From Torymus aiolomorphi (Eukaryota > Arthropoda > Insecta > Hymenoptera > Torymidae): a DNA stretch of 64,000 bases. The DNA lies in contig CM070874.1 in NCBI GenBank assembly GCA_036365515.1, positions 91,036,342-91,100,341 on the forward strand, written 5' to 3'. Within the stretch, counting starts at the first letter, position 1, and each line of letters opens with the position of its first letter. A program made the position numbers and the translations under genes. Positions 1-19,151 of this stretch are shown here, piece after piece. The notes under the pieces were generated by a model. The model ran no database searches. It was not told the DNA's origin and saw only the letters and a list, made by a program, of their open reading frames with translations.

Positions 1-1967
1 TCTATATCACATACAAAATTGTCTATAAATTTGGAGCTGATATATGGAGCCGTTCTCGAGAAATTACGATTTGAAAAAAGGTTAAAAAAATTTTAACCTC
101 AAATATTTTTGAAATTTCTGGACTAATCATTTTGCTCAAACTCGACCGAGAGCTATCCAAAATCTACCTCTACAAGGAATTAAGTCAATTTTACTCCGTA
201 ATTGTTGGACATGATAAAAACTCATTTTTTTTATTTAAAAAAAAAAAAAACACGTTTTTGTTAATAATAAAAGAACTGTGATAGCTAGAAATTTTTTTTT
301 AGAAAATATAGGCATTTTAATTCTCTTTCGAATGCTACCCATCTGATTAAAATATCTCGATCCTATAATTAAAAAAAAGCAAGAATAAATTTTGAGAAAA
401 TTCGAAATAAAACAAAAACGCATCGGCCCAAATAATCCAAAAAAAACGGATTTTTGACCCGCAATCACACAAAAAAAAAAAAAAAAAAAAGATACCTGTC
501 CGATTAAAATCGATCGAGAACACGCACGATTTTTCTCCGAGTAATGTATATAAACGAAGAAAATTTTATTTTTAAACTTTACTTTTTTTATAAAAAAATT
601 TATTATTTTCACACTCAACATTTGAAATAGTAATTTTTATGATTGCTGAAACGAAATATCACAGTATCAGTCCATTTACTACAAAAGCAATAAAAATTAT
701 TATTTAAACAGTAAAATTTGCTACGAAACTCATAAAGATTAGTATATAAAATAGTAAAAATCCCACATGAGTGTGTTCCAGCGTTATTATAAAAATAATA
801 AATTTTCCTATAAAAAAGTAAAGTTTACAAAAAAAATTTTCTCTATCTACATAAAACCAAAAATACTGGAGTTAATAAAGCAGATTTGTCAACTGGTCCT
901 GATTTTGACAGTACTGCCATAACTATCTTGATATCAGTAAGCAGCATCTCACTTTCTGTCCATTATTCTGCTTGATGCTCGCTCGATGCCCAACCGATCA
1001 AATTTTCTGATCATCATTACACAAGCTCAGCTCAGATGAAAATAAATTTTTTTCGCACTCGACACCCTATCGGCCGCGGCGAGCATATCCTTTAATAAGC
1101 CGGCACTAAAGTGCCTGCTTCTGGCGATGCACAAGCAAAACATTCTTTTTTGCCCATGGCTTGAATCAGCAATTTGGTGAAGGAAGGGGGAATTTCGGCG
1201 AGCTAAATACCGCGCGAGGGATACGCCCACATGGCTGTAGAACGATGCATATCCACACGCACGCCTGTTCAGCAATTTCACGCGGTTTATACTCGCAGCA
1301 CCGGTAAGTATAAGAACGATGCGTGTGAGCGCTGGAAACAAAATAGTACAGTCCGGAGTGGAAGTAAAGGGTTGAAAGTTAAGCTTTGGGAACACGTGGA
1401 TCAAGTTTTTGCAGTGGTATGAGGGTTTTTCTCATTCATCAACACTGGTTAATGTTAAGTACCGACACAATCCCTACCTTACCGCCATCTGAATGCATTT
1501 TCCTAAAATTTTTGTTTAGATATGATAAAAAAAAAACCGCTGCCAATTCTTTGGCACTTAGCTTCCTCAAAACAATTTATCGATTTCTTTCATTAAATTG
1601 AAATTATAATAATAAATTTTTCACAAAAAAAAATAAAAAATTTTCTAAATTAAATTATCTCAAATTTATGACTTTTAAAAAATACATTTTCATATTAATA
1701 GAATATTTTTGTAAGATTATATTAATATAATTTTTTAATTTTATCTTATTGAAGAAGAAACTATTTGTTATTAATAATTGATGATTTCCAAATTGACTTT
1801 TTTACAATTGCCCAGCACTTAGTTTATCTGAATATAGTGTACAGCATTTATGATTAATACTATTTTACGCAAATTTTACGTGCAAAAATAATGTTATTAC
1901 AGTTACAATAAATTAAGCTCAAGTTATTTTGATTTAATTTTATTCTAATATTAATACATTTATATTT
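1..1967. other. AT-rich non-coding stretch
   Basis: No supportable gene. The DNA is AT-rich with homopolymer A runs (for example near 235-250 and 470-490). One less AT-rich patch lies at about 1040-1420, where short ORFs on both strands have no recognisable domain. The first ~200 bases have phrases that loosely resemble the tandem repeat starting at 1968 (a clause ending in ttttactcc followed by a spacer), so a decayed copy may be present. That resemblance is weak. Confidence 0.5.
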
Positions 1968-3075
1968 GCCAAATTTCAATACGATTGGTTGACTTTTACT
2001 CCTGTTATCGTGTCCAAAAGAAAAAAGCACTTTTTTCCAAAAATTTTTCTTTCTCGAAAACAAATGAAGATAATCACTTTAAATTTTAACCAAATATAAT
2101 CCTCAATGAGTATTATAAATGGTTAAAATTTTAGGTCAATAAATCAACAATTTTCTGAGAAAACACAATTAGAAAATTAAAAAAAAAATTTTAACCTCAA
2201 ATATCTTTTTATTAATTTACTAATTTTTTTTCAGCAATGAACTCGGTTCGAAGATATAAGAAAGCTGTCTATGTGCCAAATTTCAAGACGATTGTTTGAC
2301 TTTTACTCCTTTTATCGTGTCCGAAAGAAAAAAAAATTCACTTCTATTCAAAAATATTTTTTCTATGAATAAAATGAAGATAATCATTCTAAATTTTAAC
2401 AAAATATAGTCTTCAATGAGGGGGTTATAAGTGATTAAAATTTTAGGTCGATAAATCAACAATTCTCTGAAAAAACGCAATTCGGAAATTAAAAAAATTT
2501 TTAGCCTCAAATATCTTTAATCATAATTGATCGATTTTTTTGGGCAACGAACTCGGTTCGAAGATATAAAAAAGCTATCTCTGTGCCAAATTTCAAGACG
2601 ATTGGTTGATTTTTACTCCTGTTATCGCGTCCAAAAGAAAATTCCCTTGTTTTCAAAAATATTTTTTTTCTCTGAAACAAATGAAGATAATCACTTGAAA
2701 TTTTAACCAAATATAGTCTTCAATGAGTGTTATAAGTGGTTAAAATTTTAGGTCGATAAATCAACAATCCTCTGAAAAAACGCAATTCGAAAATTAAAAA
2801 GAAAAATTTTTAACCTCAAATATCTTTAATCGTAATTGACCGATTTTTTTGGGCGACGAACTCGGTTCGAAGATATAAAAAAGCTATCTCTGTGCCAAAT
2901 TTCAAGACGATTGGTTGATTTTTACGCCTGTTATCGCGTCTGAAAGAAAATTCCCTTGTTTTCAAAAATATTTTTTTTCTCTGAAACAAATGAAGATAAT
3001 CACTTGAAATTTTAACCAAATATAGTCTTCAATGATTGTTATAAGTGGTTAAAATTTCAAGTCGATAAATAAAAT
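1968..3075. repeat. Tandem array of ~309-bp units
   Basis: The phrase gccaaatttcaagacgattg recurs at 1968, 2275, 2585 and 2894 with small changes, giving spacings of 307, 310 and 309 bp. Between these anchors the text repeats in the same order: a ttttactcctgttatcg block, a tgaagataatcac block, a ttttaaccaaatatagtc block and an aacgaactcggttcgaagat block. The third and fourth units are nearly identical; the first is the most diverged. Short ORFs in successive units are products of the repeat, not genes. The array probably belongs to a larger dispersed element whose right end is the (CA)n run and hairpin at 3401-3572. Confidence 0.85.
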
Positions 3076-3397
3076 ATTTTTTGAGAAATTAATTTATGAA
3101 ATATAAAAATGTTTTCCTTAATAACAAATGACAGAGTAAAGATAATTCAACTTTTAAAAAAAGAAATTGTAGGTAATTTGAAGACCTATCAAAAACAGTT
3201 TACTATATTATGTAATAATGGCTGTATGATATGAAAAAATCAAAAAAACTGAAAATTCAAAATCATTTTTTGGTTATAAAACAAAAGAAAAACGATAAAA
3301 TGAAAAAATAGGTTAAGCTATCTCTATTCTATGTCCAAACGAAGAGAATAAGCCCTCATAGATGAAAATCGGTCAATTCGTTCAAAAGTTATAGCCG

Positions 3398-3400
<3 letters not shown>
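3076..3400. other. AT-rich spacer between tandem array and CA run
   Basis: No gene is visible. The segment ends in a clause (about 3315-3400) that runs directly into the CA microsatellite, a layout often seen at the ends of dispersed insect repeats. It is best read as part of the same repeat element as the 309-bp array. Confidence 0.4.

Positions 3401-3440
<40 letters not shown>
3401..3440. repeat. (CA)n microsatellite
   Basis: Forty bases of perfect CA dinucleotide, followed by tacatacagacac. It is preceded by a repeat-like clause, which suggests a microsatellite embedded in a dispersed element rather than an isolated run. Confidence 0.95.
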
Positions 3441-3444
<4 letters not shown>

Positions 3445-3553
3445 TACAGACACGAAAATTTTTGTTCTCAAAAACATCGGATATTGGTGCCAAAAGTCTT
3501 AAAAAATGTTTTTAAACATTTTTTGTTCCAAAAATTTTTTTCACCATTACAAA

Positions 3554-3572
3554 GCTTCCTCTTTGAGGAAGC
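3554..3572. repeat. Short perfect hairpin, possible element terminus
   Basis: Eight-base arms gcttcctc and gaggaagc flank a TTT loop, followed by caataaaa-like sequence (caataaaat from 3572). A near copy (gctttctc TTT gagaaagt) lies at 43469-43487 at the end of another tandem array. Hairpins of this kind are known near the 3' ends of several transposon classes, but the class cannot be fixed here. Confidence 0.55.
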
Positions 3573-3589
3573 AATAAAATTCAGGGATA

Positions 3590-3616
3590 CGAGGGTCATT
3601 TGACAAGTACCTAGCC
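3590..3616 (+). repeat. Left terminal inverted repeat of mariner
   Basis: Begins CGAGGGTCATTTGAC and ends at CTAGCC, directly after a TA dinucleotide. It matches the reverse complement of 4857-4883 at 26 of 27 positions; the difference is C versus T at position 15. Confidence 0.96.
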
Positions 3617-3768
3617 TCACCGCCAGATGGTGCCACTATCGCACCAGAAATACACTACAGTGCAGTATCTTCCTGTAAACGGTTACAGACGAAATTTCAG
3701 CCGGATCGGAGTTGTAGCTTATTTTTGAGAGCGTGTGAAAGCAAATATGTCCGTTGATTTTTGAAAAA

Positions 3769-4818
3769 ATGGAGAAAGAACAATATCGGTCGGTGATTCG
3801 ATTCTTGTTTTTGGAAGGGAAATCGCGCAGTGAAATTAAAGAACGCTTGGATGCAGTGTATGGGGATGCTTCTCCTTCGATGGCGACCGTTAAATTTTGG
3901 TATAACGAGTTTCAACGTGGTCGTACGTCGGTTTTTGATGATCCACGCCCAGGTGCTCCGAAAACAGCCACTACGGAGGAGAACGTGACAAAAATACACG
4001 ATATCGTTTTGTCAGACCGCCGATTAAAGGTGCACGAGATAGCTGCGATAGTAGGCATCTCAGAAGAACGCGTGTGGCATATCCTATATGAGATTTTAGG
4101 CATGAGGAAGCTGTCAGCAAGGTGGGTGCCGCATTTGCTGACTGCAGACAACAAGCGCATCCGTGTGACCAGTTCAGAGCAGTGTTTGGAGCTGTTTAAT
4201 CGCAATCCAAAAGAGTTTTTGCGTCGTTACGTGACCGTCGACGAAACATGGATTCACTACTACACTCCAGAGACCAAGGAGCAGTCAAAACAGTGGACCT
4301 TACCCGGTGAACCTGCTCCGAAGAAGACGAAGACGGTCCCGTCGGCCGGAAAGGTGATGGCCACTGTTTTCTGGGATTCTCAAGGTGTGATTTTTATTGA
4401 CTATCTGGAGAAGGGCAAAACGGTCACAGGACAGTACTACGCCGAACTATTGAGCCGATTTGACGCCGTGTTAGAAGAAAAACGGCCCCATTTGTCTAAA
4501 AAGAAAGTGCTTTTCCACCACGATAATGCACCGGCTCACACTTCTGCACTCGCCACGGCTAAATTGGTCGAATTACGCTACGAACTGCTGCCCCATCCAC
4601 CGTATTCTCCAGATTTGGCTCCGTGCGACTTTTTTTTGTTTCCGAACCTAAAAAATTCGCTCGCCGGGAAGAGATTCCACTCCAATAACGAAATAATCGC
4701 CGCCACGGAGGCCTATTTTGCAAACCAAGAGAAAACATTTTTTTCAACGGGGTTAAAAAAATTGGAACACCGCTGGACCAAGTGTATCCAACTAAAAGGA
4801 GACTACATTGAAAAATAA
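3769..4818 (+). CDS. Mariner transposase, intact
   Basis: A 349-residue cut-and-paste transposase, close to the usual 345-350 for mariner. The ATG at 3769 is chosen because the protein then starts MEKEQYRS, as related transposases do; the reading frame stays open a few codons upstream without another ATG. The N-terminal half (about 1-115) has two helix-turn-helix DNA-binding segments. The linker motif WVPHLL is at 119-124. The catalytic triad is D158 (in VTVDETW), D252 (in HHDNAPAHT) and D287 (in SPDLAPCDFFLFP), with 34 residues between the last two, the D,D34D signature of mariner. No stop or frameshift interrupts it. A possible AATAAA polyadenylation signal overlaps the stop codon (4814-4819). 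It may therefore still be active, or recently so, and could mobilise related short elements if their ends match, although none in this window clearly carries the same ends. Confidence 0.97.
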   Translation: MEKEQYRSVIRFLFLEGKSRSEIKERLDAVYGDASPSMATVKFWYNEFQRGRTSVFDDPRPGAPKTATTEENVTKIHDIVLSDRRLKVHEIAAIVGISEERVWHILYEILGMRKLSARWVPHLLTADNKRIRVTSSEQCLELFNRNPKEFLRRYVTVDETWIHYYTPETKEQSKQWTLPGEPAPKKTKTVPSAGKVMATVFWDSQGVIFIDYLEKGKTVTGQYYAELLSRFDAVLEEKRPHLSKKKVLFHHDNAPAHTSALATAKLVELRYELLPHPPYSPDLAPCDFFLFPNLKNSLAGKRFHSNNEIIAATEAYFANQEKTFFSTGLKKLEHRWTKCIQLKGDYIEK

Positions 4819-4856
4819 ATTTTATTTTTTGTAAAATTTTGGTGTTTTCATTTGTA

Positions 4857-4883
4857 GGCTAGGTACTTATCAAATGACCCTCG
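4857..4883 (-). repeat. Right terminal inverted repeat of mariner
   Basis: The inverted partner of 3590-3616. It ends in GACCCTCG and is followed at once by the TA target duplicate at 4884-4885. Confidence 0.96.
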
Positions 4884-4885
4884 TA

Positions 4886-5268
4886 TATTAATACGTTTGA
4901 GTTGAAGATGGCCTTAACGCATTGTTTAATGTCATCAATAAAGGCAATAAATAGCAGCTGGTCAAGATAAGAATCTTGTGGTACACCTTATGGAGTAGGC
5001 AAAGAGATTGATCCTTTGATTCTCACAAAGCTAACACGGTCACTGAAGTAAAGCGTGAGCTATCTTAACATGGGACCTCTTATTTCATAATTAGTGCTTA
5101 CTTAACAGCCTGGAGTGATTCACGGAGTTAAAGACTTTACTAAAATCTAAATCAATAGTCAACCTATTATCCAATCTTTAAAGATTGTACCATAAAGTTC
5201 GAATACAACGATAGATTTATATTAATTGGTTACAACTTAACGAAACTGTGTTGCTCATCAATAATTCT
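4886..5268 (-). pseudogene. Decayed non-LTR retrotransposon reverse transcriptase fragment
   Basis: Read on the minus strand, three conserved reverse transcriptase blocks appear in the correct order but in shifted frames. At about 5265 the text gives IIDEQHSFVKL, like the DEQHGFR block. At 5150-5094 it gives LDFSKVFNSVNHSRLLSKH, motif A with its catalytic aspartate. At 5050-4991 it gives YFSDRVSFVRIKGSI, then a stop, then GVPQDSYLDQLLFIAFIDDI at 4987-4928, the motif B region. At least two frameshifts and several stops make it non-functional. The YADD active-site block would come next but is not found on either side of the mariner insertion. The style is that of the Jockey/R1/CR1 group of insect LINEs; the family cannot be fixed by eye. 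Confidence 0.85.
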
Positions 5269-5660
5269 TTTTGACAAAACAAGTAGGTTGAGAAAATTAG
5301 TATGTCACGCGTATGCGCGCGAGTCAAATGAAATATAAAACGTGGTTTATATTGTAATAATCGAGTTTATTGTAGTATAATTCTTAAAAGTGTAAGAGCA
5401 GTGGTCAGGCGCAACAGATAGGATATTGTTATGAAACTCTAAGGAATAATTTTCTGTACAAAATAAATGAATGGACATAAATCTCGGCGTTTGGAGAGGG
5501 TCAGGCATCCGGATCACGGATTCGGCTCAAATTTTGGGATATGTTTTTGGATGTAGAATTATTATATTAGACCCTAGCGCTAAAAAACTCAAGTTCTGAA
5601 CCGTTTTAGCTTTATTTTTTAAAACAAAAACTTGAAAAAAGCCTCTTCTTATAACGGTAA

Positions 5661-5993
5661 CCTTTTAATCTTGGGAGTCTTAAATATTATTCTAAACAGA
5701 AAAAATAAAATTAGAGAAAACAAGATTTCACTTATTTTTTCAGAATTGAAGTATATTGATTCCTTCCAAATTTATGAAAGCTTAAAATTGAGCAACGAAA
5801 ATGTGCTGTTAAATCCCTAAAATTCGCTGTTTGACTTTATATATTTAAGTGCATTGTCATTGCTCAACTTTAAGCTTGCATAAAGTTGGAAAGAATCAAT
5901 ATTTTTTAATTTTGAAAAACAAATGAAAGCTTGTTTTTTCTAGTTTTATTTTCTTTGTTTGGAATGATATTTAACACTTTATAAGATTAAAAG
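5661..5993. repeat. Long inverted repeat (arms ~143 bp)
   Basis: The left arm 5661-5803 matches the reverse complement of 5852-5993 at roughly 80 percent by eye, with a 48-bp loop. Anchors are ccttttaatctt at the left end against aagattaaaag at the right end, and ttgagcaac against gttgctcaa (allowing changes) near the loop. A weaker match continues outward to about 5630 on the left. It is probably a foldback-type MITE. The small ORF inside the left arm is not a gene. Confidence 0.85.
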
Positions 5994-6854
5994 ATGAAAC
6001 TACTTTCCTTTCAACAAAACTGTTACTGCACGCTTATATTATTACACTTACAAATCCTTTTCAGATATACCTTCACATATAATATACATTAAATTTTCAC
6101 TCTTGAATTCACTTGCTAATGCAAATAATCAAACACTAAGAAACGAACTCTGAAAAACTGTAAAATTGCCACAAGACGATCATTCCATTGAATTTTAAAT
6201 TCCACAAAAAGTTCATTTTATTTTTATAATAAATCCCGTATTAATAATTCCCGCATAAATTTAATTGTTTCTTTTCATCTTTATACTAATATGATTTGAA
6301 TAATATGTTTTGATATTTCAAATAATATTGAAGTATATTGTTTTCCTATCAGAGGCCTATAAAAAAGGCACAAAAAAAAAGAAAATCAATTCTTTTGGTC
6401 ATTTTAAGATAGTAAGATATATCATCTCAATTTTTTAAAACTTTTTATCCAAACTAATTTTTTTAGGTTCAGAATAACATATATAATTGAAAAATTCAAT
6501 AAAAAAAAATTGATTTTGTGAAAATTTTTAGATGTAAGACCGCCTTAAAGTATCATAGCCGAAGCAAAGCAGTATAACCCATCTGAAACCTACGAGTGCC
6601 AAAAGGATACTGTTATGGACGAAGCAAAAAAGTAAATTGCACTTCTCCCACTCCTCCATTTCACCATAAAAAAACAACGGTCCCACTTGTCGATCCGCTA
6701 TGACACGTTAAATCCCAATTGTGATTAGATCAGTGTTTGGGGAAAAAATGAACAGCTCAAAAGTCTAGTATAAAATATCTCATATTTTTGGTTGACACAC
6801 ATAATTACAATCTGTCAAGCGGTTTCGTAGTTATAATCGTCGCTTCCGAATAAA

Positions 6855-6938
6855 AAGGTGCTAACTCAGAAGCTGATTGAAGAAGGTGCTATCTGGGAAG
6901 CCCGTTGAAAATGGTTCTAACTCAGAAGCCGCTTTATT
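6855..6938 (+). repeat. 28-bp minisatellite, three units
   Basis: Three consecutive 28-bp units start at 6855, 6883 and 6911, each with the frame aaggtgcta-ctcagaagc or a close variant. They resemble the units at 34085-34225 (ggttctatctcggcgaagcg). Confidence 0.8.
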
Positions 6939-6954
6939 AAAGCGTATAAATACA

Positions 6955-7215
6955 GCTCAAATAGTCGGTTCTCGCTTATCATTTAATAGGATTTGATTTT
7001 ACACACAAAAATATTGCATACAAATTTGTAGTTCTCACCAAACAAAACTCTTTCGTGATGAATATTTTTGCATAAAACAATTTCTAGCAGGTTAAACCTA
7101 AAAGAACGACTAAAAACGCTTAAATACAATCTATCTAAATAGAAGATTTCTGGCCATTATAGAAAAAATTTCTCATGAATTCGTTACAGTTTTCGACAAA
7201 ATATAATACATTAGT
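6955..7215 (+). repeat. Copy of dispersed ~170-bp monomer repeat
   Basis: The segment around aatagtcggttctcgcttat through ggttaaacctaaaagaacga and on to tggccattatagaaaa is the reverse complement of text at about 42770-43130. The match holds in the same order over roughly 250 bp, at perhaps 75-80 percent. It sits between two blocks of 28-bp minisatellite, which suggests one composite repeat element spanning about 6850-7490. Confidence 0.75.
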
Positions 7216-7291
7216 ATTTGAAATGTAACAGTTTTTGTAATGTCGAAGATATAAGGTTCTCCTGAATAGTAGCGGTCGGGCCTTATACCGT

Positions 7292-7488
7292 CGGCTGAGA
7301 GGTTAAAGCAGACAATTCGGCTGAGCACTAAGAAACCAGACAACTCAGCTGAGTGCTAAGAAACCAGACAACTCGGTTGAGAAGTAAGAAATTAGATAAT
7401 ACGGCCGAGCGCTAAGAAACCAGACAACTCGGCCGAGCGCTAAGAAACCTGAAAACTCGGTCGAGAGCTAAGAAAACAGACAACTCGC
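7292..7488 (+). repeat. 28-bp minisatellite, seven units
   Basis: About seven units of the form cggccgagcgctaagaaacc agacaact, period 28 with one 26-bp unit at the left end. No spacers separate the units, so this is a minisatellite and not a CRISPR array. The core ctcggccgagcgctaaga aligns with ttcagctgagcgcgtaaga in the foldback element at 34 kb, so the two arrays are probably related. Confidence 0.88.
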
Positions 7489-10048
7489 TACTTTGATAAT
7501 TTTTTTACTCTGAAAATAAATGCGACGAAAATGTGAAAAATCACAGTAATTGAATACATGCTGCAAAGAATGTCAAAAAAGTTTTAGAATTAAAAAATTT
7601 GTATCCGTGATATGACAGAGAAGCGGCCACGTATAGAATTTGTTGGAGATAATCATTTTGATGCAGACTGTTCCGTCAGGAATATAATGAACTCCCTGCG
7701 TGCATATGTTTTGATGTTCAGCTGACTCCAAATACCATACCTTTCCCATAAAACTTTTGTTTTAACTATTTTTTAATGATCCGTGCTATAAAAATTATGA
7801 CGGTACGGCATGTGTCGGCGCGTGTAGACGCATTTTTTCATAATACAGGTCTGGAAATTTAGGGCTAACCCTTCAAGCGCGATTAGTCCATCGTACCTTC
7901 GGGGCTATATAAAACAGACTCTCTAGAGTTTTACGAGTCTCTAACAAGTGCGCAAACCTTGACTCACCCATACACAAATCTATTTTTTAAATCCTTTTTT
8001 CAAAATTTATGTCTATGTTTATTTCATGTGCGTATTATTGGTTCGAATTAATACTATTGTTTAGCCAGAAATTGGTTTACATAAATAAAAACAAGAGAAT
8101 TCGAGTACTTAATATTTGATATGAAAAATTTATATGGAAAATTTCAAAATAAATGTATTTTTGTTTACAGGAATGTTAAATATAAATAACTGAATACTCT
8201 GTGCCTTTTTGTAAACACGTAAATTTTATGTTTTTAACGCCACTTTTTTTTGTTGCAGGTTAAACTATAATATTAATGGAAAGACCATAGATAAGCGATT
8301 CGAAGTAATAAATGGAAAACTTCTAATGACACACATTACAATTTAATTAATCAGATTGAAAAAAGTGCAAAATGTTATAAACCAATCTGAACTGATGCCA
8401 ACTTCGATTTCTTATTTCTATAACAAACCTTTCATAAACTGGTTTTTGTCAATCCTATGCTCACCCGTGGTGGAGATAATAACCTTTGGAACACGCGGTG
8501 CACGCACGTGCGAACCTTAATTCAATGATGCTTCCCTGTAATTTACAAGACTACGCTCCCGGTGATTTCGGTTCCTCGCCACTTGCCCACGAACAGTTGT
8601 CTTATTGTTTACCATGTCATTTGATTCTAAAAGAGAGTAGGACCTTTCTAGGTAAGAAGACTTCACGGTTTTTAGACGGATGAGACATTTTTACATGTAC
8701 GGTGGTGCATAACGTTAGCGAAGAAATTAATCACGTTGAAACAGTGTAAACAGCATTATACCAAAGAATTTTTTTCATAAACTAGGTTCATCATCGATGT
8801 TCACAATTTCTTTATTTACTTTTACTCTACCGCTTTCGAGATTATATAATTTTGACTTCGAGTTTCGAGATAATCCGGTCAAAAACCGATTATTCCGAAT
8901 ATATGATTTATCTTTGATCTTTCTACGCACTAAATTCATGCCGAGGCACACGCGTTGCGCGCATAATTTTATATCCTTATAATGAATGTAATAATATGTT
9001 AGAATGAAACAATTTGCGAAATGAACAAAATACTATAATATAGGATATTATGTACCTAAGGAGGCAAAGAAAAGGCCAGCACAGGGCATGCGTGGCATAT
9101 ACGGGCTCTGGGGTGGCCGCCTCTCCCCCCGTGGTTCGTATGCTATTTATCGACATACCCAGGTCGAAAGCACCACAGTTAAATTTTTGAGCCAGAGAAG
9201 AATGTGGTACTTTTAACCAGGGTATGGTGAAACTTTAACAAATATTGTAAAATTATTTTACTAAATTATATTTCTTGAGCTGTCGGGAACTATTTATTGT
9301 ATAAAGATCATAATGGGAATTATGATGACGTTCGATTTGTACTGGAAAAGATAATGTGATTCATTATGTTCACTAGACACTATTAGTCTTCGGAGTGTTA
9401 ACTATGTTAATGTTTTCTAGGAATTATTTATATATATGAAATAATGAATGTGAATTGTGGCTTCTTCTAGTTTTCAAACTTTGTACATAAATCATTCGCA
9501 TAAAACTTTTCCATTCGAGTAGTTTATTTATGCAGATGATCAAAGAAAGAGAGACAGTAATCAGATATCGTATGAATTAATTCATCATTTACACTAAAAC
9601 GATAATAATTAAGAGTTTTGACTTTAAATGAATACACCATGTTTTTTTTTAATTTTACAGCTACCTGAAGTCTTCATTGCGAGTCTTATATAGCTCTGCA
9701 TTACTCTGCTAATGATCATTTTATGTGCAGTTATAACAAGGTAATTGATTTACGGTAATATGTTTCAAACAAAAAAGGAATCTGCGCTATTTAGATTGAT
9801 GACTGATGATTTGTATTTTTATGAATTAAAATGAAAGAAGAGTGAGAGGAATCACGAACAAGTGAATTTAAACTTATTTCTCCTAGTGAAAACAACTACA
9901 TGATATAGTGATAACTTTAAGTCAGCTAAGTTTTAGCATCTTTCTCAGCGGTCTTCATCACAGACAATAAAATTATTTGAAAGATTTATTTCCGTTAAAT
10001 CTTGATTGAATGAATAAAGACAATTTTTATTGTATGTTGAACGACTTA
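7489..10048. other. Non-coding stretch, no gene recognised
   Basis: AT-rich sequence with a few mixed-composition patches (7780-7970, 8480-8700, 9050-9230). Short ORFs lack recognisable domains or codon bias. A TATATAA string at about 7908, followed by a moderately GC-rich stretch, could be a promoter of a lost mobile element, but nothing downstream supports a transcript. Confidence 0.4.
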
Positions 10049-10176
10049 CACTGAAAAAAAAATATTGTATGTTCAAGGAAATCTTACTTGTTTCAACTAA
10101 AATTTAGTTAAAACAAGTAATATTTACTTGAAACAAAGTCCGATTTCCTTGAACACACAACATTTTTTTTTCAGTG
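10049..10176. mobile_element. Palindromic MITE, family A copy 1 (128 bp)
   Basis: Starts CACTGAAAAAA and ends TTTTTTCAGTG, flanked by TA on each side (10047-10048 and 10177-10178). The arms gttcaaggaaatc and gatttccttgaac continue the inversion almost to the centre. It has no coding capacity. The TA duplication points to mobilisation by a Tc1/mariner-type transposase. A second copy lies at 19451-19581. Confidence 0.92.
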
Positions 10177-10178
10177 TA

Positions 10179-18740
<8,562 letters not shown>

Positions 18741-19151
18741 ATAGACGAAAAAATGGTGTATCAACGAAAACAATCTTGTAACACTGTTTTAATTTCACAT
18801 CAATTTTAATTATTGAAATTAAACATGGGAAAAATGAATGAAAAGCAGTCACTGTCAATTAACTAATATAATGCCCCAAAGGTGCGAACAAATTTAGCAA
18901 AAAAATTGCGAAAAATCACAAAAAAAAACTGCTTGTACGGAAGTTTTCCATTTAAACGACTCTAAGCTTAAATTAAACCTCTTGTCTTCTACTTTAATTT
19001 TTTACAATATTTGTTCGCTTTAATATTGATGAATCATTAGTGACTGTTTTCCGTTCATTTTTTTCATGTTAAATTTACAGAACAAAAATCGACGTACAAT
19101 TAAAAAAGTGTGACTGGACTGTTTTCGTGAGTTCGACTTTTTTTCGTCTAT
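18741..19151. repeat. Long inverted repeat (arms ~145-150 bp)
   Basis: The left arm, about 18741-18893, is inverted against about 19007-19151. The outer ends read atagacgaaaa and ttttcgtctat, the middle anchors aaagcagtcact and agtgactgtttt, and the inner anchors gcgaacaaat and atttgttcgc. The central spacer is about 110 bp. Identity is perhaps 75-80 percent by eye with small gaps. It is likely an old foldback MITE. Confidence 0.82.

Larger units (their letters stand above)
3590..4883 (+). mobile_element. Complete mariner transposon (1294 bp)
   Basis: The element is bounded by 27-bp terminal inverted repeats that differ at one position and is flanked on each side by TA (3588-3589 and 4884-4885), the target duplication expected for the Tc1/mariner superfamily. 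It encodes one uninterrupted transposase (3769-4818). About 152 bp lie between the left repeat and the start codon and 38 bp between the stop codon and the right repeat. The total length, single intronless ORF and matching ends fit a full-length mariner, and the low end-to-end divergence suggests recent insertion. By overall protein similarity it resembles the irritans/Himar type; that subfamily call is from memory of motifs and is tentative. Confidence 0.97.

Noticed and set aside
3554..3587. Helitron 3' end (hairpin followed by CTRR)
   Set aside because: The hairpin is present but no CTRR follows at the usual distance; the class is left open.
3769..4883. The mariner as source of the CACTGAGA MITEs
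   Set aside because: Its ends begin CGAGGGTC and do not match any of the MITE ends in this window.
7292..7488. Regular 28-bp repeats suggestive of a CRISPR array
   Set aside because: Units are directly adjacent with no unique spacers, the sequence is eukaryotic, and related units form foldback arms at 34 kb; it is a minisatellite.
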